64,000 nt of DNA from Porphyrobacter sp. CACIAM 03H1 (GCF_002215495.1 NZ_CP021378.1:124001-188000), one strand, 5' to 3'. Numbered from the stretch's first letter, positions 36,705-45,862 are shown. Notes: generated by a model not told the origin, from the letters alone. Numbers and translations: made by a program.

Positions 36705-37652
36705 TTACCCGAACGCCGGCCGGTAGTTGCTCTCGCCCCAGTCCTGCCGCTTGGTCCACGCGCCCATCGTCTCGAGCTTGCCCTCCAGTTCGGGGAAGCG
36801 TTCGTAGACGTGGTCCATGTCGACCGCGAAGGGCTTGGTGGGCGCGGTGTTGTTGTATTCGTAAAAGTCCTCGATCCCCTTGGCGAAGTCGGCGCGCATC
36901 GCCTCGGGCATGGAGTCCCCCGCCGCCTCGACGAGGTAGCGGCCGAACTCGGCAGGGGTGCAGGGATCGTATTTGATCGGCTTGCCGAGCGCCTCGGAGA
37001 GGCACTGGGTCACCTGCTTGCCGACCAGCCGCTCCGGCCCGCCGATGTTGAGCCAGGCGCCCTCCATGTCGGGCCGCTCGAGGCTCGCCAGCATGAAGCG
37101 CGCGACATCGTCGAGGCTGATCCAGTTGGCCTCCAGCGCGGGGTTATGGGGGTACACGTAGCGCCCCTCGTTGACGATGAAGGGCCGCGCCCAGTTGGTC
37201 AGGAGGTTGTCCATGAACAGCACCGAGCCGAACACCGTCCCCGGCGCGCCGCTGCGCCACAGGGCGTTGATGCCCGCCGTGTTGCCGGCATAGGTGAAGG
37301 CATCGCCGGGCTTGTCCGGAATCCAGCTCGAGGTGTTCCACACCACCCGCTTCACCCCGAGATGCGCCGCGACCTTGCCGACCTCGCCGACGAGATAGGC
37401 GCGGTCGGCGCGGGCCTGCAGGGGGTGGGTGTAGAAGATGTAGTCGCTGCCCTCGAGCGCGGCGGCGAAGGTCGAGGTGTCGTAGAGGTCCATCGGCCGC
37501 ACCTCGACCCGCTCCACACCCTCGACCGGCGCGCCCTCCAGCGCATCCGGACGGCGCGAGATCGCGCGGACATCGTAGCCGGCGGCGAGCGCCTGGCGCA
37601 CCTGCGCGAGGCCCTGACGGCCGCTCGCGCCGATCACCGTGATGAGTGCCAT
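36705..37652 (-). CDS. NmrA-like NAD(P)-binding protein
   Basis: 315 residues from ATG 37652, preceded by GGGGAGAG. The N-terminal VIGASGRQGLAQVRQAL is an atypical-SDR Rossmann loop, with SRRPDAL after the second strand and a C-terminal substrate domain of about 100 residues. NmrA-like proteins may be reductases or redox sensors; context favours an enzyme or a quinone/NADPH-dependent regulator, unresolved. It is divergent from an MDR reductase gene. Confidence 0.8.
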   Translation of the reverse strand: MALITVIGASGRQGLAQVRQALAAGYDVRAISRRPDALEGAPVEGVERVEVRPMDLYDTSTFAAALEGSDYIFYTHPLQARADRAYLVGEVGKVAAHLGVKRVVWNTSSWIPDKPGDAFTYAGNTAGINALWRSGAPGTVFGSVLFMDNLLTNWARPFIVNEGRYVYPHNPALEANWISLDDVARFMLASLERPDMEGAWLNIGGPERLVGKQVTQCLSEALGKPIKYDPCTPAEFGRYLVEAAGDSMPEAMRADFAKGIEDFYEYNNTAPTKPFAVDMDHVYERFPELEGKLETMGAWTKRQDWGESNYRPAFG

Positions 37653-37798
37653 TTCGTGTCTCTCCCCTCTTGTTATGTGGCCCGAGACTAGGAAGCCCCC
37701 CGCCCCCGCGCACCGCGCCAAAGTGATAGCGCGCGCGCCCGAAGCCCTAGCGAAAAGGCGGGGTTGCCGTAGCGGCGCACCCGCCGGACAAGGCCAGC

Positions 37799-38800
37799 AT
37801 GGACAACCGCATCTGGCGCATCGCACGCCGCCCCGAGGGCACCGATTTCGCCGCCGCGCTGGACCTCGTGGAGGAGGATTTCGTCCCCCTGTCGGACGGC
37901 CAGATCCGCATCCGCAACACCCACCTGTCGATGGACGCCGGCACCCGCATGTGGCTCACCGATCGCGAGGACGGCTACCAGCCGCCGCTCCCGGTGGGCG
38001 GGCCGATGACGGGGCTGGTGCTGGGCGAGGTGATCGAGAGCCGCGCGGATGGATTCGATGAGGGCGATCTGGTGCGCGCCTTCGGGCAGTGGGCCGATGT
38101 CAGCACGGTCGATGCGGTGATGGCGGGCGCGATCCTGCTCGATCCCACCGTCGCCGACCGGCGCGCGTGGTTCGGGCCGCTCGGCATGAACGGCTGGACC
38201 GCGCTGTGGGGCGTGGAGACGACCGGCGCGGCAAAGCCCGGCGAGCGGGTGCTGGTCTCGGCAGCGGCAGGCGCGACCGGCATCCTTGCGGTACAGATCG
38301 CGAAGCTGCTCGGCTGCGAGGCATGGGGCATCGCGGGCGGGGCGCAGAAGTGCGCTTACCTGACCGGCGAGCTGGGGATCGCGGGCGCCATCGACTACAA
38401 GGCCGGCGACGTCGGTGCGCAGCTCGATGCAGCCGGCGGCTTCGATGTCTATTTCGACAATGTCGGCGGGCCGCTGCTGGATCAGGTGCTCACCCACATG
38501 AACCACTATGGCCGCATCGCCGTGTGCGGCCTTCTTGCCGATTACACCGCCGGCACCCGCACCGCCCCGCGCGAGTTCGATCAGGTGCTGATGCGGCGCC
38601 TGCGGATCGAGGGCTTCTTCTCGCCCGACTTCATGCACGAGGGCCCCGCCCTCACCCGCCGCCTGCGCGCATGGACCGAGGAGGGCAAACTCGTCATGCC
38701 CTACGACGTGACGCAGGGCCTCGAGAACACCCTCGCGGCCTATGCCAAACTCTTCACCGGCGGGAACATCGGCAAGGTGATCGTGGAGCTGGAACCATGA
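37799..38800 (+). CDS. NADP-dependent zinc-independent MDR oxidoreductase (1)
   Basis: 333 residues, CurA/leukotriene-B4-dehydrogenase-like medium-chain reductase. The Rossmann loop is SAAAGATGILAVQIAKLLGC; DPTVADRRAWFGPLGMNGWTAL is the conserved lead-in. No zinc-ligand cysteines are seen. It probably reduces an alpha,beta-unsaturated ketone. Its stop overlaps the next start as ATGA. It is one of three such paralogues in the island. Confidence 0.9.
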   Translation: MDNRIWRIARRPEGTDFAAALDLVEEDFVPLSDGQIRIRNTHLSMDAGTRMWLTDREDGYQPPLPVGGPMTGLVLGEVIESRADGFDEGDLVRAFGQWADVSTVDAVMAGAILLDPTVADRRAWFGPLGMNGWTALWGVETTGAAKPGERVLVSAAAGATGILAVQIAKLLGCEAWGIAGGAQKCAYLTGELGIAGAIDYKAGDVGAQLDAAGGFDVYFDNVGGPLLDQVLTHMNHYGRIAVCGLLADYTAGTRTAPREFDQVLMRRLRIEGFFSPDFMHEGPALTRRLRAWTEEGKLVMPYDVTQGLENTLAAYAKLFTGGNIGKVIVELEP

Positions 38801-39336
38801 CAGGTACACTCGAAGACCGCGAGGCGATCCGCGACATTCTCGCAGCCTATGCCCATGCCATCGACCGGCGGCGCTGGGGGATGATGGAGCGGCTGTTCCA
38901 CCCCGATGCGACCTTCCGCTTCGGCCTCGTCGCGGGCGACTGGCGCGGTTTCGTCGAGCAGGCGCGCGCGATCATCGACCCATGCCTCGCGACCCAGCAC
39001 CAGCTCGGCCAGACGATCTTCGGCTTCGAGAGCGCCGAGGTCTGCCACACCGAGACCTACATGACGGCGATGCACACCATCCCGCCGGGCTACCCGATGA
39101 CGGCGGCCTTCCCGGACAAGGGGATGATCTATTCGGGCGTCGTGGCGGGGCGCTATGTCGACCGCTTCGAGAAGCGTGGCGGCGAATGGCGCATCGCCCA
39201 GCGCACCGGCCTCTACGACTGGCGCGAGTTCCGGGTTGTGGAGGGCGCGGACCTGTCGAACACCCCCGAAGGTGCGGCGGGCTATCACGACGAGCGCGAT
39301 CCCTCGACGGCTGCCGTGCGGCAGTGGCTGGGCTAG
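38797..39336 (+). CDS. NTF2/SnoaL-like protein (1)
   Basis: 179 residues. The N-terminal EDREAIRDILAAYAHAIDRRRW and LFHPDATFRFG are typical of the SnoaL_4-type fold, a cone-shaped single domain that can hold small hydrophobic ligands and act as isomerase, dehydratase or hydrolase. It is translationally coupled to the MDR gene. Its stop shares CTAG with the convergent thioesterase gene. Activity is unknown. Confidence 0.85.
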   Translation: MTGTLEDREAIRDILAAYAHAIDRRRWGMMERLFHPDATFRFGLVAGDWRGFVEQARAIIDPCLATQHQLGQTIFGFESAEVCHTETYMTAMHTIPPGYPMTAAFPDKGMIYSGVVAGRYVDRFEKRGGEWRIAQRTGLYDWREFRVVEGADLSNTPEGAAGYHDERDPSTAAVRQWLG

Positions 39337-39740
39337 GGCCGCCTGATCGCGAAGACGCCCGACATCGTCGCGATCTGTTCCTCCCCGCGCCACACCCCGC
39401 CGGACGTATAGGCGGTGCGCCCGCCCAGCCGGTCGATCCGCACGCGGGCTTCCAGCCAGTCGCCCAGCTTCGCGCCGCTGAGGTAGTTGACCGTCAGCGT
39501 CACCGTCGAGGGCGCGAGCCGGGGGCGTTCGGCGTCGTAGACCGCATGGCTCAGGGCGACATCGGCGAAAGTCGAGATCACGCCGCCGTGGGCTGCGTCC
39601 TGGTAGTTGATGTGGTGCGGGCAGATGAGGAGGCCGACCACCCGCACGCCCTCGAACGCCGGCCCGAGATAATGGGGCCCGCCGTGGTCGAGAAAGCCCG
39701 GGGTGAAGCCCGCCGGTTCGAAGCCTGAAGGAATGTCCAT
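39333..39740 (-). CDS. PaaI-type hotdog thioesterase
   Basis: 135 residues. The hotdog-fold signature is HGGVISTFADVALSHAVYD, with the conserved His-Gly-Gly and Asp of the PaaI family, followed by SGAKLGDWLEARV and the strand GRTAYTSGGVW. It hydrolyses acyl- or aroyl-CoA thioesters, possibly as a relief valve for trapped CoA in the pathway. It is a single gene, convergent with the SnoaL-like gene and divergent from the acyl-CoA ligase. Confidence 0.9.
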   Translation of the reverse strand: MDIPSGFEPAGFTPGFLDHGGPHYLGPAFEGVRVVGLLICPHHINYQDAAHGGVISTFADVALSHAVYDAERPRLAPSTVTLTVNYLSGAKLGDWLEARVRIDRLGGRTAYTSGGVWRGEEQIATMSGVFAIRRP

Positions 39741-39826
39741 CCCGCCACCCTACCCCGCCGCGCAGCCCTGCGCCCGCTATGAATTGTGCCAATGACACGG
39801 AGCCGGACGCGGGGTATCCCTCCCGC

Positions 39827-41419
39827 ATGGGAGACATCACAGCACTGGCCGCAGAGAGCTTCTGCGACGTCGTCCGCGAACACGCCCGCATGCAGGGCGA
39901 TGTGGTCGCCTTCACCTATGCCGGCGAGGAGTTGAGCTTCGCCGAACTCGACGAGGGCGCCGACCGGGTGGCGAACGGCCTTCTCGCGCTGGGGGTGAAG
40001 CCGGGCGACCGCGTCGCCTTTCTCGGCAAGAACCACCCGCTCTATTTCGAGGCCTTCCTCGGCGCGAACCGCGTGGGCGCGGTGATGACGCCGGTGAACT
40101 GGCGCCTCGCCGCGCCGGAAGTCGCCTATGTGCTCGACAATTCGCAGGCCCGCGTGGTGTTCGTGGGCGAGGGCTTTGCCGAGGTGCTCGGCCAGATCCG
40201 ACCGATATGCCCCCATGTCGAACAGGTGATCGGCATCGACGCGCCCGATTATCCCGGCACCGATTACCGCACCTGGCGCGACGGCTTTCCGGCCAAGCCC
40301 CCGGCGCACCGGATCCGGGCCGCAGACGATGCGCTCCAGCTCTACACCTCGGGCACCACAGGCAAGCCCAAGGGCGCGGTGATCACCCACGGCTCGATCC
40401 TCTCCAGCCGCGACGGCACGGCGGCGGGCGACCAGATGCGCACCTGGCAGGAGCCGATCCCGGGCGACGTCACCCTGCTCGCCATGCCCTGCTTCCACAT
40501 CAGCGGCACCGGCACCGGCATCGGCACGATGGTGGCGGGGACGAACTCCATCGTCCTGCCCGAGTACGATCCGACCAAGGCATTGGATCTGATTGAGAAT
40601 TTCAACATCTCGAAGATCTTCCTCGTGCCGGCCGCGCTCCAGATCCTGCTCAACCACCCGCGCGTGAACGAGGTCGATTTCAGCCGCCTCAAATACGTCA
40701 CCTACGGTGCCTCCCCCATCCCGCTCGAACTGATGCGCGAGGCGATCCGGGTGATGGGCTGCGGCTTCGTGCAGATGTACGGCATGACCGAGACCAGCGG
40801 CACCATCGTCGCGCTCGATCCCGAGGACCACGTGCCCGAGGGCAGCGTGCGGATGCGGAGTGTCGGCAAGCCGCTTGCAGGCGTCGAGATCAAGGTGATC
40901 GACGAGGCGGGGAACGAAGTCCCGGCAGGCACCGTGGGCGAGATCGCGACGCGATCCTCCAAGAACATGCGCGGCTACTGGAACAACCCCGAGGCGACCG
41001 CCGCCACCATCGATGCCGAGGGCTGGCTGCGCACCGGGGATGCGGGATACCTCGACGAGGACGGCTATCTCTACATCCACGACCGGGTGAAGGACATGAT
41101 CATCTCCGGCGGGGAGAACGTCTACCCCGCCGAGGTCGAGAACGCGCTCTATTCGCACCCCAAGGTCGCGGACGTCGCGGTGATCGGCGTGCCCGACGCC
41201 AAGTGGGGCGAGGCGGTGAAGGCCTGCGTCGTCGTCAAGGCGGGCGAGGAACTGACCGAGGCCGAGCTGATCGCCCACGCACGCACGCTGATCGCGGGCT
41301 ACAAGTGCCCCAAGTCGGTGGACTTCATCCCCGCCCTGCCGCGCAACCCCTCAGGGAAAATCCTGCGCCGCGAACTGCGCGCGCCCTACTGGGTGGGCAA
41401 GGACCGGGCGGTCAACTGA
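39827..41419 (+). CDS. acyl-CoA synthetase (AMP-forming)
   Basis: 530 residues from ATG 39827 (an ATG at 39779 adds 16 poorly conserved residues). AMP-binding loop YTSGTTGKPKG at 173-183, YGMTETSG as the adenine-contacting motif, RTGDAGYLDEDGYLYIHDRVKDMIISGGENVYP as the hinge, and the catalytic Lys in NPSGKILRREL are complete. It activates a carboxylic acid, probably a long-chain, terpenoid or steroid-like acid, to its CoA ester. It is followed two bases later by a VOC protein. Confidence 0.93.
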   Translation: MGDITALAAESFCDVVREHARMQGDVVAFTYAGEELSFAELDEGADRVANGLLALGVKPGDRVAFLGKNHPLYFEAFLGANRVGAVMTPVNWRLAAPEVAYVLDNSQARVVFVGEGFAEVLGQIRPICPHVEQVIGIDAPDYPGTDYRTWRDGFPAKPPAHRIRAADDALQLYTSGTTGKPKGAVITHGSILSSRDGTAAGDQMRTWQEPIPGDVTLLAMPCFHISGTGTGIGTMVAGTNSIVLPEYDPTKALDLIENFNISKIFLVPAALQILLNHPRVNEVDFSRLKYVTYGASPIPLELMREAIRVMGCGFVQMYGMTETSGTIVALDPEDHVPEGSVRMRSVGKPLAGVEIKVIDEAGNEVPAGTVGEIATRSSKNMRGYWNNPEATAATIDAEGWLRTGDAGYLDEDGYLYIHDRVKDMIISGGENVYPAEVENALYSHPKVADVAVIGVPDAKWGEAVKACVVVKAGEELTEAELIAHARTLIAGYKCPKSVDFIPALPRNPSGKILRRELRAPYWVGKDRAVN

Positions 41420-41420
41420 G

Positions 41421-41939
41421 GTGCTCGCCATCCGGCAGCTCGCCTACAAGGTCAATGACCTTGAGGCAGCGGCGGCGGCGCATCACCGGCGGTTCGGATC
41501 GGGGCCGTTCTTCGTCCTGCGGCACGTGGCGCTCGCGTCCTCGGTGCATCTCGGGGTGGAGCGGCCCTTCGACCACTCCAGCGCCTATGGCCAGTGGGGC
41601 AGCGTGATGGTCGAGCTGGTGATGCAGCACAACCCCGACGACAGCGCGCTGCACGACATGTTTCCCTACGGCTCCGCAACGGAGGGCCTGCACCATGCGG
41701 CGCTTTTCGTGGATGATCTGCAAGCCGAGATCGCCCGCTTCGCGAACGAGGGCGCACCGCTCGCCCAGCTCTCGGTGACGCAGACCGGCACGGCCTTCGC
41801 TTTCGTCGATACGCGCGCGAGCCTCGGGCATATGCTGGAGCTGTATGAGCCGACGCCGGAGCTGACCGGGTTCTACGATTTCGTCGCCGCCGCCGCGCAG
41901 GGGTGGGACGGCAGCAATCTGATCAGGGAGTTGGGTTAG
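41421..41939 (+). CDS. VOC (glyoxalase/dioxygenase fold) protein
   Basis: 172 residues starting at GTG 41421, two bases after the acyl-CoA ligase stop. Two beta-alpha-beta-beta-beta modules can be read: IRQLAYKVNDLEAAAAAHHRRFGSGPFF and GLHHAALFVDDLQAEIARFANEG. His and Glu residues at the expected places (HHAALF, MLELYEP) could bind metal. Isomerase, epimerase or dioxygenase activity is possible; the ligase pairing suggests a CoA-linked step. Confidence 0.82.
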   Translation: MLAIRQLAYKVNDLEAAAAAHHRRFGSGPFFVLRHVALASSVHLGVERPFDHSSAYGQWGSVMVELVMQHNPDDSALHDMFPYGSATEGLHHAALFVDDLQAEIARFANEGAPLAQLSVTQTGTAFAFVDTRASLGHMLELYEPTPELTGFYDFVAAAAQGWDGSNLIRELG

Positions 41940-41948
41940 GTACACACG

Positions 41949-42016
41949 CCGTTCGCCTCGAGCGAAGTCGAGAGGCCTCAGCGCCAGAGTGTCTCGACTT
42001 CGCTCGACACGAACGG
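41949..42016. repeat. palindromic repeat family 1, complete copy
   Basis: CCGTTCGCCTCGAGCGAAG... and ...CTTCGCTCGACACGAACGG pair almost perfectly around a short loop. It lies between the VOC gene and the end of a convergent AhpD-like gene. This is the best reference copy for the family. Confidence 0.9.
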
Positions 42017-42027
42017 ACCAGGGCGCG

Positions 42028-42393
42028 TCAATTCCCCGCCAGCCCGGGCAGATCGACTAACTCCGCGCGGCACTCCGCATCCGCCAGCGCCGCCAGCACC
42101 GAGAAGGCGACGAAGCCCCCCTCCCCCAAGTGCGCCACCACCGCCGCCGCCTCGGCATCGGTGATCGCGGTATGCTCGAAGGGCATCCGCCGCGCATAGG
42201 CGAGGCAGAGCCGCGTGCCTTCGTCGAGGCCGCTCTCGTCGGGTGCAGCCTCGATCCCGTGCACCGCCGCCACCGCCTGCCGCACCAGCGCCACCAGAGC
42301 GGGATCGAGCGCGGCCTCGGTTTTCCCGCGAAAATCGGCATAGTGGCTGGCGAGCACAGGATCGGCGGCCAGCGCGGCGCAGACGGCGCTCAT
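42028..42393 (-). CDS. degenerate AhpD/CMD-fold protein without cysteines
   Basis: 121 residues. The helical pattern LVALVRQAVAAVHGIEAAPDE followed by RLCLAYARRMPFEHTAITDAEAAAVVAHLGEGGFVAFSVLAAL matches the AhpD/carboxymuconolactone-decarboxylase fold, but the C-x2-C pair expected after AAV is absent. It overlaps the upstream intact CMD gene as ATGA, so it is probably a non-catalytic or structural partner. The start is fixed by this coupling. Confidence 0.75.
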   Translation of the reverse strand: MSAVCAALAADPVLASHYADFRGKTEAALDPALVALVRQAVAAVHGIEAAPDESGLDEGTRLCLAYARRMPFEHTAITDAEAAAVVAHLGEGGFVAFSVLAALADAECRAELVDLPGLAGN

Positions 42394-42923
42394 GCGGCCG
42401 CCTCCAGCACGGCGGGGGTGGGCAGCACGGTGCGGTCCATCTGCTCCGGCTCCAGCCCCATCGTGATCAGCGCCTTGGCGAGCGCGAGGAACAGCGTCAC
42501 CCCGAGTCCGAGTTCGGCGATCTGCACCGGGGTGAGATGGCGCTGCAGGGCCGCGCGCGCGTCACCGTTCAGCAGTTCGGGATCGTGGATCAGCGCGTCG
42601 GTGAACTTGAGCGCCGCCTTCTCGGCCTCGGTCAGCTTGGCGCTCGTCTCGTAGCCGTCGGTGATGTCGTCCACCACCTCCTCGCCGAGGCCCTGCCCGA
42701 GCGCCTTGTCGAAGCGCACATTGCGGCAGAACCCGCATTCCGTGACCCGCGCGTTGCGCATCCGCGCGACTTCCTTGATCCGCGCCGAGAGCACGTCCGA
42801 TCCCCAGAACCGGCCATAGAGCGCGAAGAAGCTCGCCGCGATCTCCGGCTGGTGGGCCAGCACGCTGCCGAAGTGCGGCGGCTCTCCGGGAATGGCGGAG
42901 GATACGCGGGGGATGGTCGACAT
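42390..42923 (-). CDS. carboxymuconolactone decarboxylase/AhpD family protein
   Basis: 177 residues. The AhpD signature is EVARMRNARVTECGFCRNV with Cys63-x2-Cys66, the redox pair of peroxidase-type members. Members act as alkylhydroperoxidases or decarboxylases. It is followed by a cysteine-less relative with ATGA overlap. In the island it may detoxify peroxides leaking from the P450 and Rieske enzymes, which is inference. Confidence 0.88.
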   Translation of the reverse strand: MSTIPRVSSAIPGEPPHFGSVLAHQPEIAASFFALYGRFWGSDVLSARIKEVARMRNARVTECGFCRNVRFDKALGQGLGEEVVDDITDGYETSAKLTEAEKAALKFTDALIHDPELLNGDARAALQRHLTPVQIAELGLGVTLFLALAKALITMGLEPEQMDRTVLPTPAVLEAAA

Positions 42924-43047
42924 CGGGCCTCTCCTTCGCCGGCGAGAATAACAGGGGGTGCCGTTACGGCGGCCTCGCCATTTTCACAGGCGGGCGGGGC
43001 GCGGTGGCCGTGGCAGATTGCGCGAACAACCTCAGGGGAGAAGCACC

Positions 43048-43398
43048 ATGCCCGGCGAAGCACAGCGCGTGATCGAGGAATTCTGGCGCATCCAGGACAG
43101 CGGCGACTATACGAAACTGGTCGATCTCTTCGCCGAGGATGCCTTTCTCGAGGACCCGATCTGGGGCCAGTATCGCGGGCGCGAGGCGATCATGGGCTTC
43201 ATGACGACAATGGTGAAGGAGATGGGGGACCGGAAGGTGCACTTCACCGTCGACGAGATCTGTGGGGACGATCACGCCGTGTGGGCGCGCTGGACGATGC
43301 ACATGGAAGGCCACGCGCCCCGCGGCGGGGTCGGCATCTACAAGGTCGAGGCCGGGAAGCTCACCTATTACCGCGACTACATGGACCCGGCGGAGTAG
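43048..43398 (+). CDS. NTF2/SnoaL-like protein (2)
   Basis: 116 residues from ATG 43048 with AGGGGAGAAG upstream. VIEEFWRIQDSGDYTKLVDLFAEDAFLEDPIWG followed by YRGREAIMGFM is the SnoaL-like N-terminal half, and VEAGKLTYYRDYMDPAE the last strand. It is similar in outline to the epoxide-hydrolase-like protein at 59416 but lacks the Arg-x-Asp pair. Ligand and activity are unknown. It stands alone between repeats and divergent genes. Confidence 0.85.
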   Translation: MPGEAQRVIEEFWRIQDSGDYTKLVDLFAEDAFLEDPIWGQYRGREAIMGFMTTMVKEMGDRKVHFTVDEICGDDHAVWARWTMHMEGHAPRGGVGIYKVEAGKLTYYRDYMDPAE

Positions 43399-43400
43399 AT

Positions 43401-43486
43401 TTCGTCATTGCGAGGCCGAAGGCCGCGGCAATCCAGGGCGGTTCGCGTGACGCTCTGGATTGCTTCGCTGCGCTCGCAATGACGAA
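43401..43486. repeat. palindromic repeat family 2, copy B
   Basis: TTCGTCATTGCGAGG and CTCGCAATGACGAA ends, with inner GGCAATCCAG and CTGGATTGCTTCGC pairing. It lies three bases after the stop of the SnoaL-like gene and before the stop of the convergent gene. Confidence 0.92.
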
Positions 43487-43494
43487 GGAAGGCG

Positions 43495-44016
43495 TCACAT
43501 CGCCCGGTAATCCGGGTGGCCACTCTCGCGCAAATCCAGCATCGGCAGCGGGAAATCGGCCCGCGGCGAGGCGTCGGGCTGGTCGGGCATGGGCAGCGTC
43601 CAGTCCATGATGTAGCGGCGGCTCGCGATCCGCCACTCGTCCCCACGCTTCTCGTAGGTGTCGAGATAGCGCCCTCCGTACATGTTGCCCTTGTAGGGCT
43701 CCGCGTCGTTCTCCCGCCGGAAGCCGCAGGCGACGCCGTAGCACTCCCCCTCCGCCGTGGTGGGCGAGGTGAGCTTCACGGCCAGTGACGAAAGCAAGTG
43801 CCAGCGCCGCCCGGTTGACCGTTCCACCTGCATCACCACCGGCACGAACTCCGCCGCGGTGCCCTTGAAGAAGCCGTAGTCGATCGCCGCGTCGGGCCAG
43901 TAGCACCCCGTCTGCCCCTCGTCGTCGAGCCAGTCCAATGTGCGCGAATAGCGCGCGATGAGATCGTGGATCGCCTGCCGGTCGAGCAGTTCCTGCACTT
44001 TCGCCTCGAGGTTCAT
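43495..44016 (-). CDS. NTF2/SnoaL-like protein (3)
   Basis: 173 residues. EAKVQELLDRQAIHDLIARYSRTLDWLD and WPDAAIDYGFF are typical of the SnoaL_4 group, with TYEKRGDEWRIASRRYIMDW as the last strands. The ATG at 44016 overlaps the stop of the ABM gene (ATGA); an in-frame ATG 18 bases upstream is less likely. Activity is unknown, probably dehydratase, isomerase or ligand carrier in the island. Confidence 0.87.
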   Translation of the reverse strand: MNLEAKVQELLDRQAIHDLIARYSRTLDWLDDEGQTGCYWPDAAIDYGFFKGTAAEFVPVVMQVERSTGRRWHLLSSLAVKLTSPTTAEGECYGVACGFRRENDAEPYKGNMYGGRYLDTYEKRGDEWRIASRRYIMDWTLPMPDQPDASPRADFPLPMLDLRESGHPDYRAM

Positions 44017-44414
44017 GCGCGTGCCCCCCACCATGCCGGGATCGCAAGGGGGAAGCGTTCCTGCGCGGTCTTCATCGCATCGCTGGCGTCGTCGGGCAGC
44101 GCGGGATCGGCGGTGTGCGGCAGACCCCCGCCCGCGCCCTCCACCGGATCGACATATTCCAGCTTGATTCCCGCCAGCACGTCGGCGAAGTCGTGGCCCT
44201 CGTGATGGTCGGACACCTGGTGATGGTAGAAGGCCCACTTGTCCTTGAAGCTGAGCAGGCAGTAGTACGACAGCGGCTCCTGCCCCTTCCAGTATTCGTA
44301 GCGGATCACGCCCTCCTCGGTGCCGAAGGTGTGGTGGACCATGTCGCGCATGATCGCCTCCCACTTGTCCTCCTTGCCGGGCTTGATCTGGATATGCGCG
44401 AGCAGCGTGGCCAT
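44013..44414 (-). CDS. ABM-fold monooxygenase-like protein (1)
   Basis: 133 residues. MATLLAHIQIKPGKEDKWEAIMRDMVHHTFGTEEGVIRYEYWKG is the dimeric alpha-beta-barrel start of antibiotic-biosynthesis-monooxygenase proteins; YYCLLSFKDKWAFYHHQVSDHHEG is the second half with several His. Cofactor-free oxygenation is known in the family, but no activity is proven for this group. It lies 15 bases after the P450 stop on the same strand, so one unit P450-ABM-SnoaL is likely. Confidence 0.83.
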   Translation of the reverse strand: MATLLAHIQIKPGKEDKWEAIMRDMVHHTFGTEEGVIRYEYWKGQEPLSYYCLLSFKDKWAFYHHQVSDHHEGHDFADVLAGIKLEYVDPVEGAGGGLPHTADPALPDDASDAMKTAQERFPLAIPAWWGARA

Positions 44415-44429
44415 GCGTAGGGTCTCCGT

Positions 44430-45800
44430 TCAGGCGGGTGTGAGGTTCAGGAACAGGCGGTAGATGCCGAGCATGATCCCGCCCTGGTGGCGGAAGTCGT
44501 TGCCCGGCGCGTAGGCGAGATCGGCGAAGGCGTCGGCGAGCCTGTCCCACGCGATCATCTGTTCGAGGCGCGAGATGTTCGATCCCGGGCACGAGCGCGG
44601 CCCCTGGCTGAAAGCGAGGTGGCGGGTGGCGGCCTTGCGGTCGAGCTTCAGCTCCAGCGGGTCCTCGAACTCGTCAGCGTCGATGTTCGCGGCGGCCCAG
44701 CGCAGGTGGAGCATCGAGCCGGCAGGCACCTCCACGCCCTGGAACACCTCGTCATGGGCGCAGATGCGGGTCGAGAGCCCCTGCGTCGGCGAGCGCAGCC
44801 GCATCCCCTCCTCGATGAAGGTGCGGATCGCGCTCCGGTCGCCGCGCAACGTGCCGAAAATCCCGGGCCGCTCGCACAGCAATTGCGCCTGTTCGGCGAG
44901 CGCATATTGCGTTGTCTCCAGCCCGCCGATCACCATGGCATAGACCACGCCGTTGATCTCGTCGTCGGTCAGCTTGCGGCCGAGCGCCTGGTATTCGACC
45001 TGCGTGAGGAAGCTCACCATGTCGTCCTGCGGGCGGGCGCGCTTCTCGCAGGTCTGCTCCGCCACATATTCCTTCATTCCCGCCAGCAGCCGGAACTTTT
45101 CCGCCGACTGTTCAGGGGTGAGGATGTTCTTGTGGGTGGTCCCGATCACATAGGACATGACCTGCGCATTGCCCCATTGTTCGAGGCGCGGGATGTCTTC
45201 CTGCGGGAAACCGAGCACGCTCGCCATCACCCGCTGCGGCAGGGGACGCGCGAAATCGGCGACGAAATCGACCGGCTCGCCCGCGCGCGCCCTCGTCAGC
45301 ATCCCCGCGATCAGATCGTCGACATGGCCCGCGATCATCCCCGCGTGGCGGGTGCAGCCGGGGCCGACCCACGGATCGGTCAGCTCCTTCCGGTGCGCGC
45401 GCCACAGATCGGGCGTGGGGCGCAGCGACACGATGCTCGCGACCATCGCGTCGATATCGGGAATATGCGTGGGCATCTGCCCCGAGGCCTGGATATGGGC
45501 GACCAGCAGCGAGAGCGTGGGGGGGAAGCGGTCCCAGTCCTTCACCACGCGGCTGATGTCCTCGTACTTGGTGAGGACGAAGGCGTCGGTGCCCGGGGTC
45601 AGCCCCTCGCCGGGAAGGCGCTGCACCGGGGCCTGTTCGTGGAGGATCGCATAGGCATCATACCAGTGCTCCTGCGCGCCCGGGGCGAACAGGTCGACCT
45701 CTGCCAAATCGCGCGGTTTCACGCCTCGCAAATCCGCCTCTCCCAACGCGGTAGCGCCTCGCTTAGCGAATCCGCCAATTGCTCCTTGAGACCTTGTCAC
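44430..45800 (-). CDS. cytochrome P450 (1)
   Basis: 456 residues from GTG 45800. Haem loop FSQGPRSCPG with Cys404 as thiolate ligand, I-helix GGLETTQ as oxygen-binding groove, K-helix ExxR in EEGMRLRSPT, and DRFPPTLSLL near the N-terminus. Bacterial soluble type, no membrane anchor. Start is uncertain: GTG 45800 has GAGG close upstream, but TTG 45731 and GTG 45722 also follow GGGAGAGG. It hydroxylates a hydrophobic substrate with external electron donors, none of which are in the window. Confidence 0.9.
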   Translation of the reverse strand: MTRSQGAIGGFAKRGATALGEADLRGVKPRDLAEVDLFAPGAQEHWYDAYAILHEQAPVQRLPGEGLTPGTDAFVLTKYEDISRVVKDWDRFPPTLSLLVAHIQASGQMPTHIPDIDAMVASIVSLRPTPDLWRAHRKELTDPWVGPGCTRHAGMIAGHVDDLIAGMLTRARAGEPVDFVADFARPLPQRVMASVLGFPQEDIPRLEQWGNAQVMSYVIGTTHKNILTPEQSAEKFRLLAGMKEYVAEQTCEKRARPQDDMVSFLTQVEYQALGRKLTDDEINGVVYAMVIGGLETTQYALAEQAQLLCERPGIFGTLRGDRSAIRTFIEEGMRLRSPTQGLSTRICAHDEVFQGVEVPAGSMLHLRWAAANIDADEFEDPLELKLDRKAATRHLAFSQGPRSCPGSNISRLEQMIAWDRLADAFADLAYAPGNDFRHQGGIMLGIYRLFLNLTPA

Positions 45801-45862
45801 GCAGCCTCGCCCTTACGGAAACGGGCTAAATTGTGAGGGCCCGGCCGCATGGGGAGAGCAAC

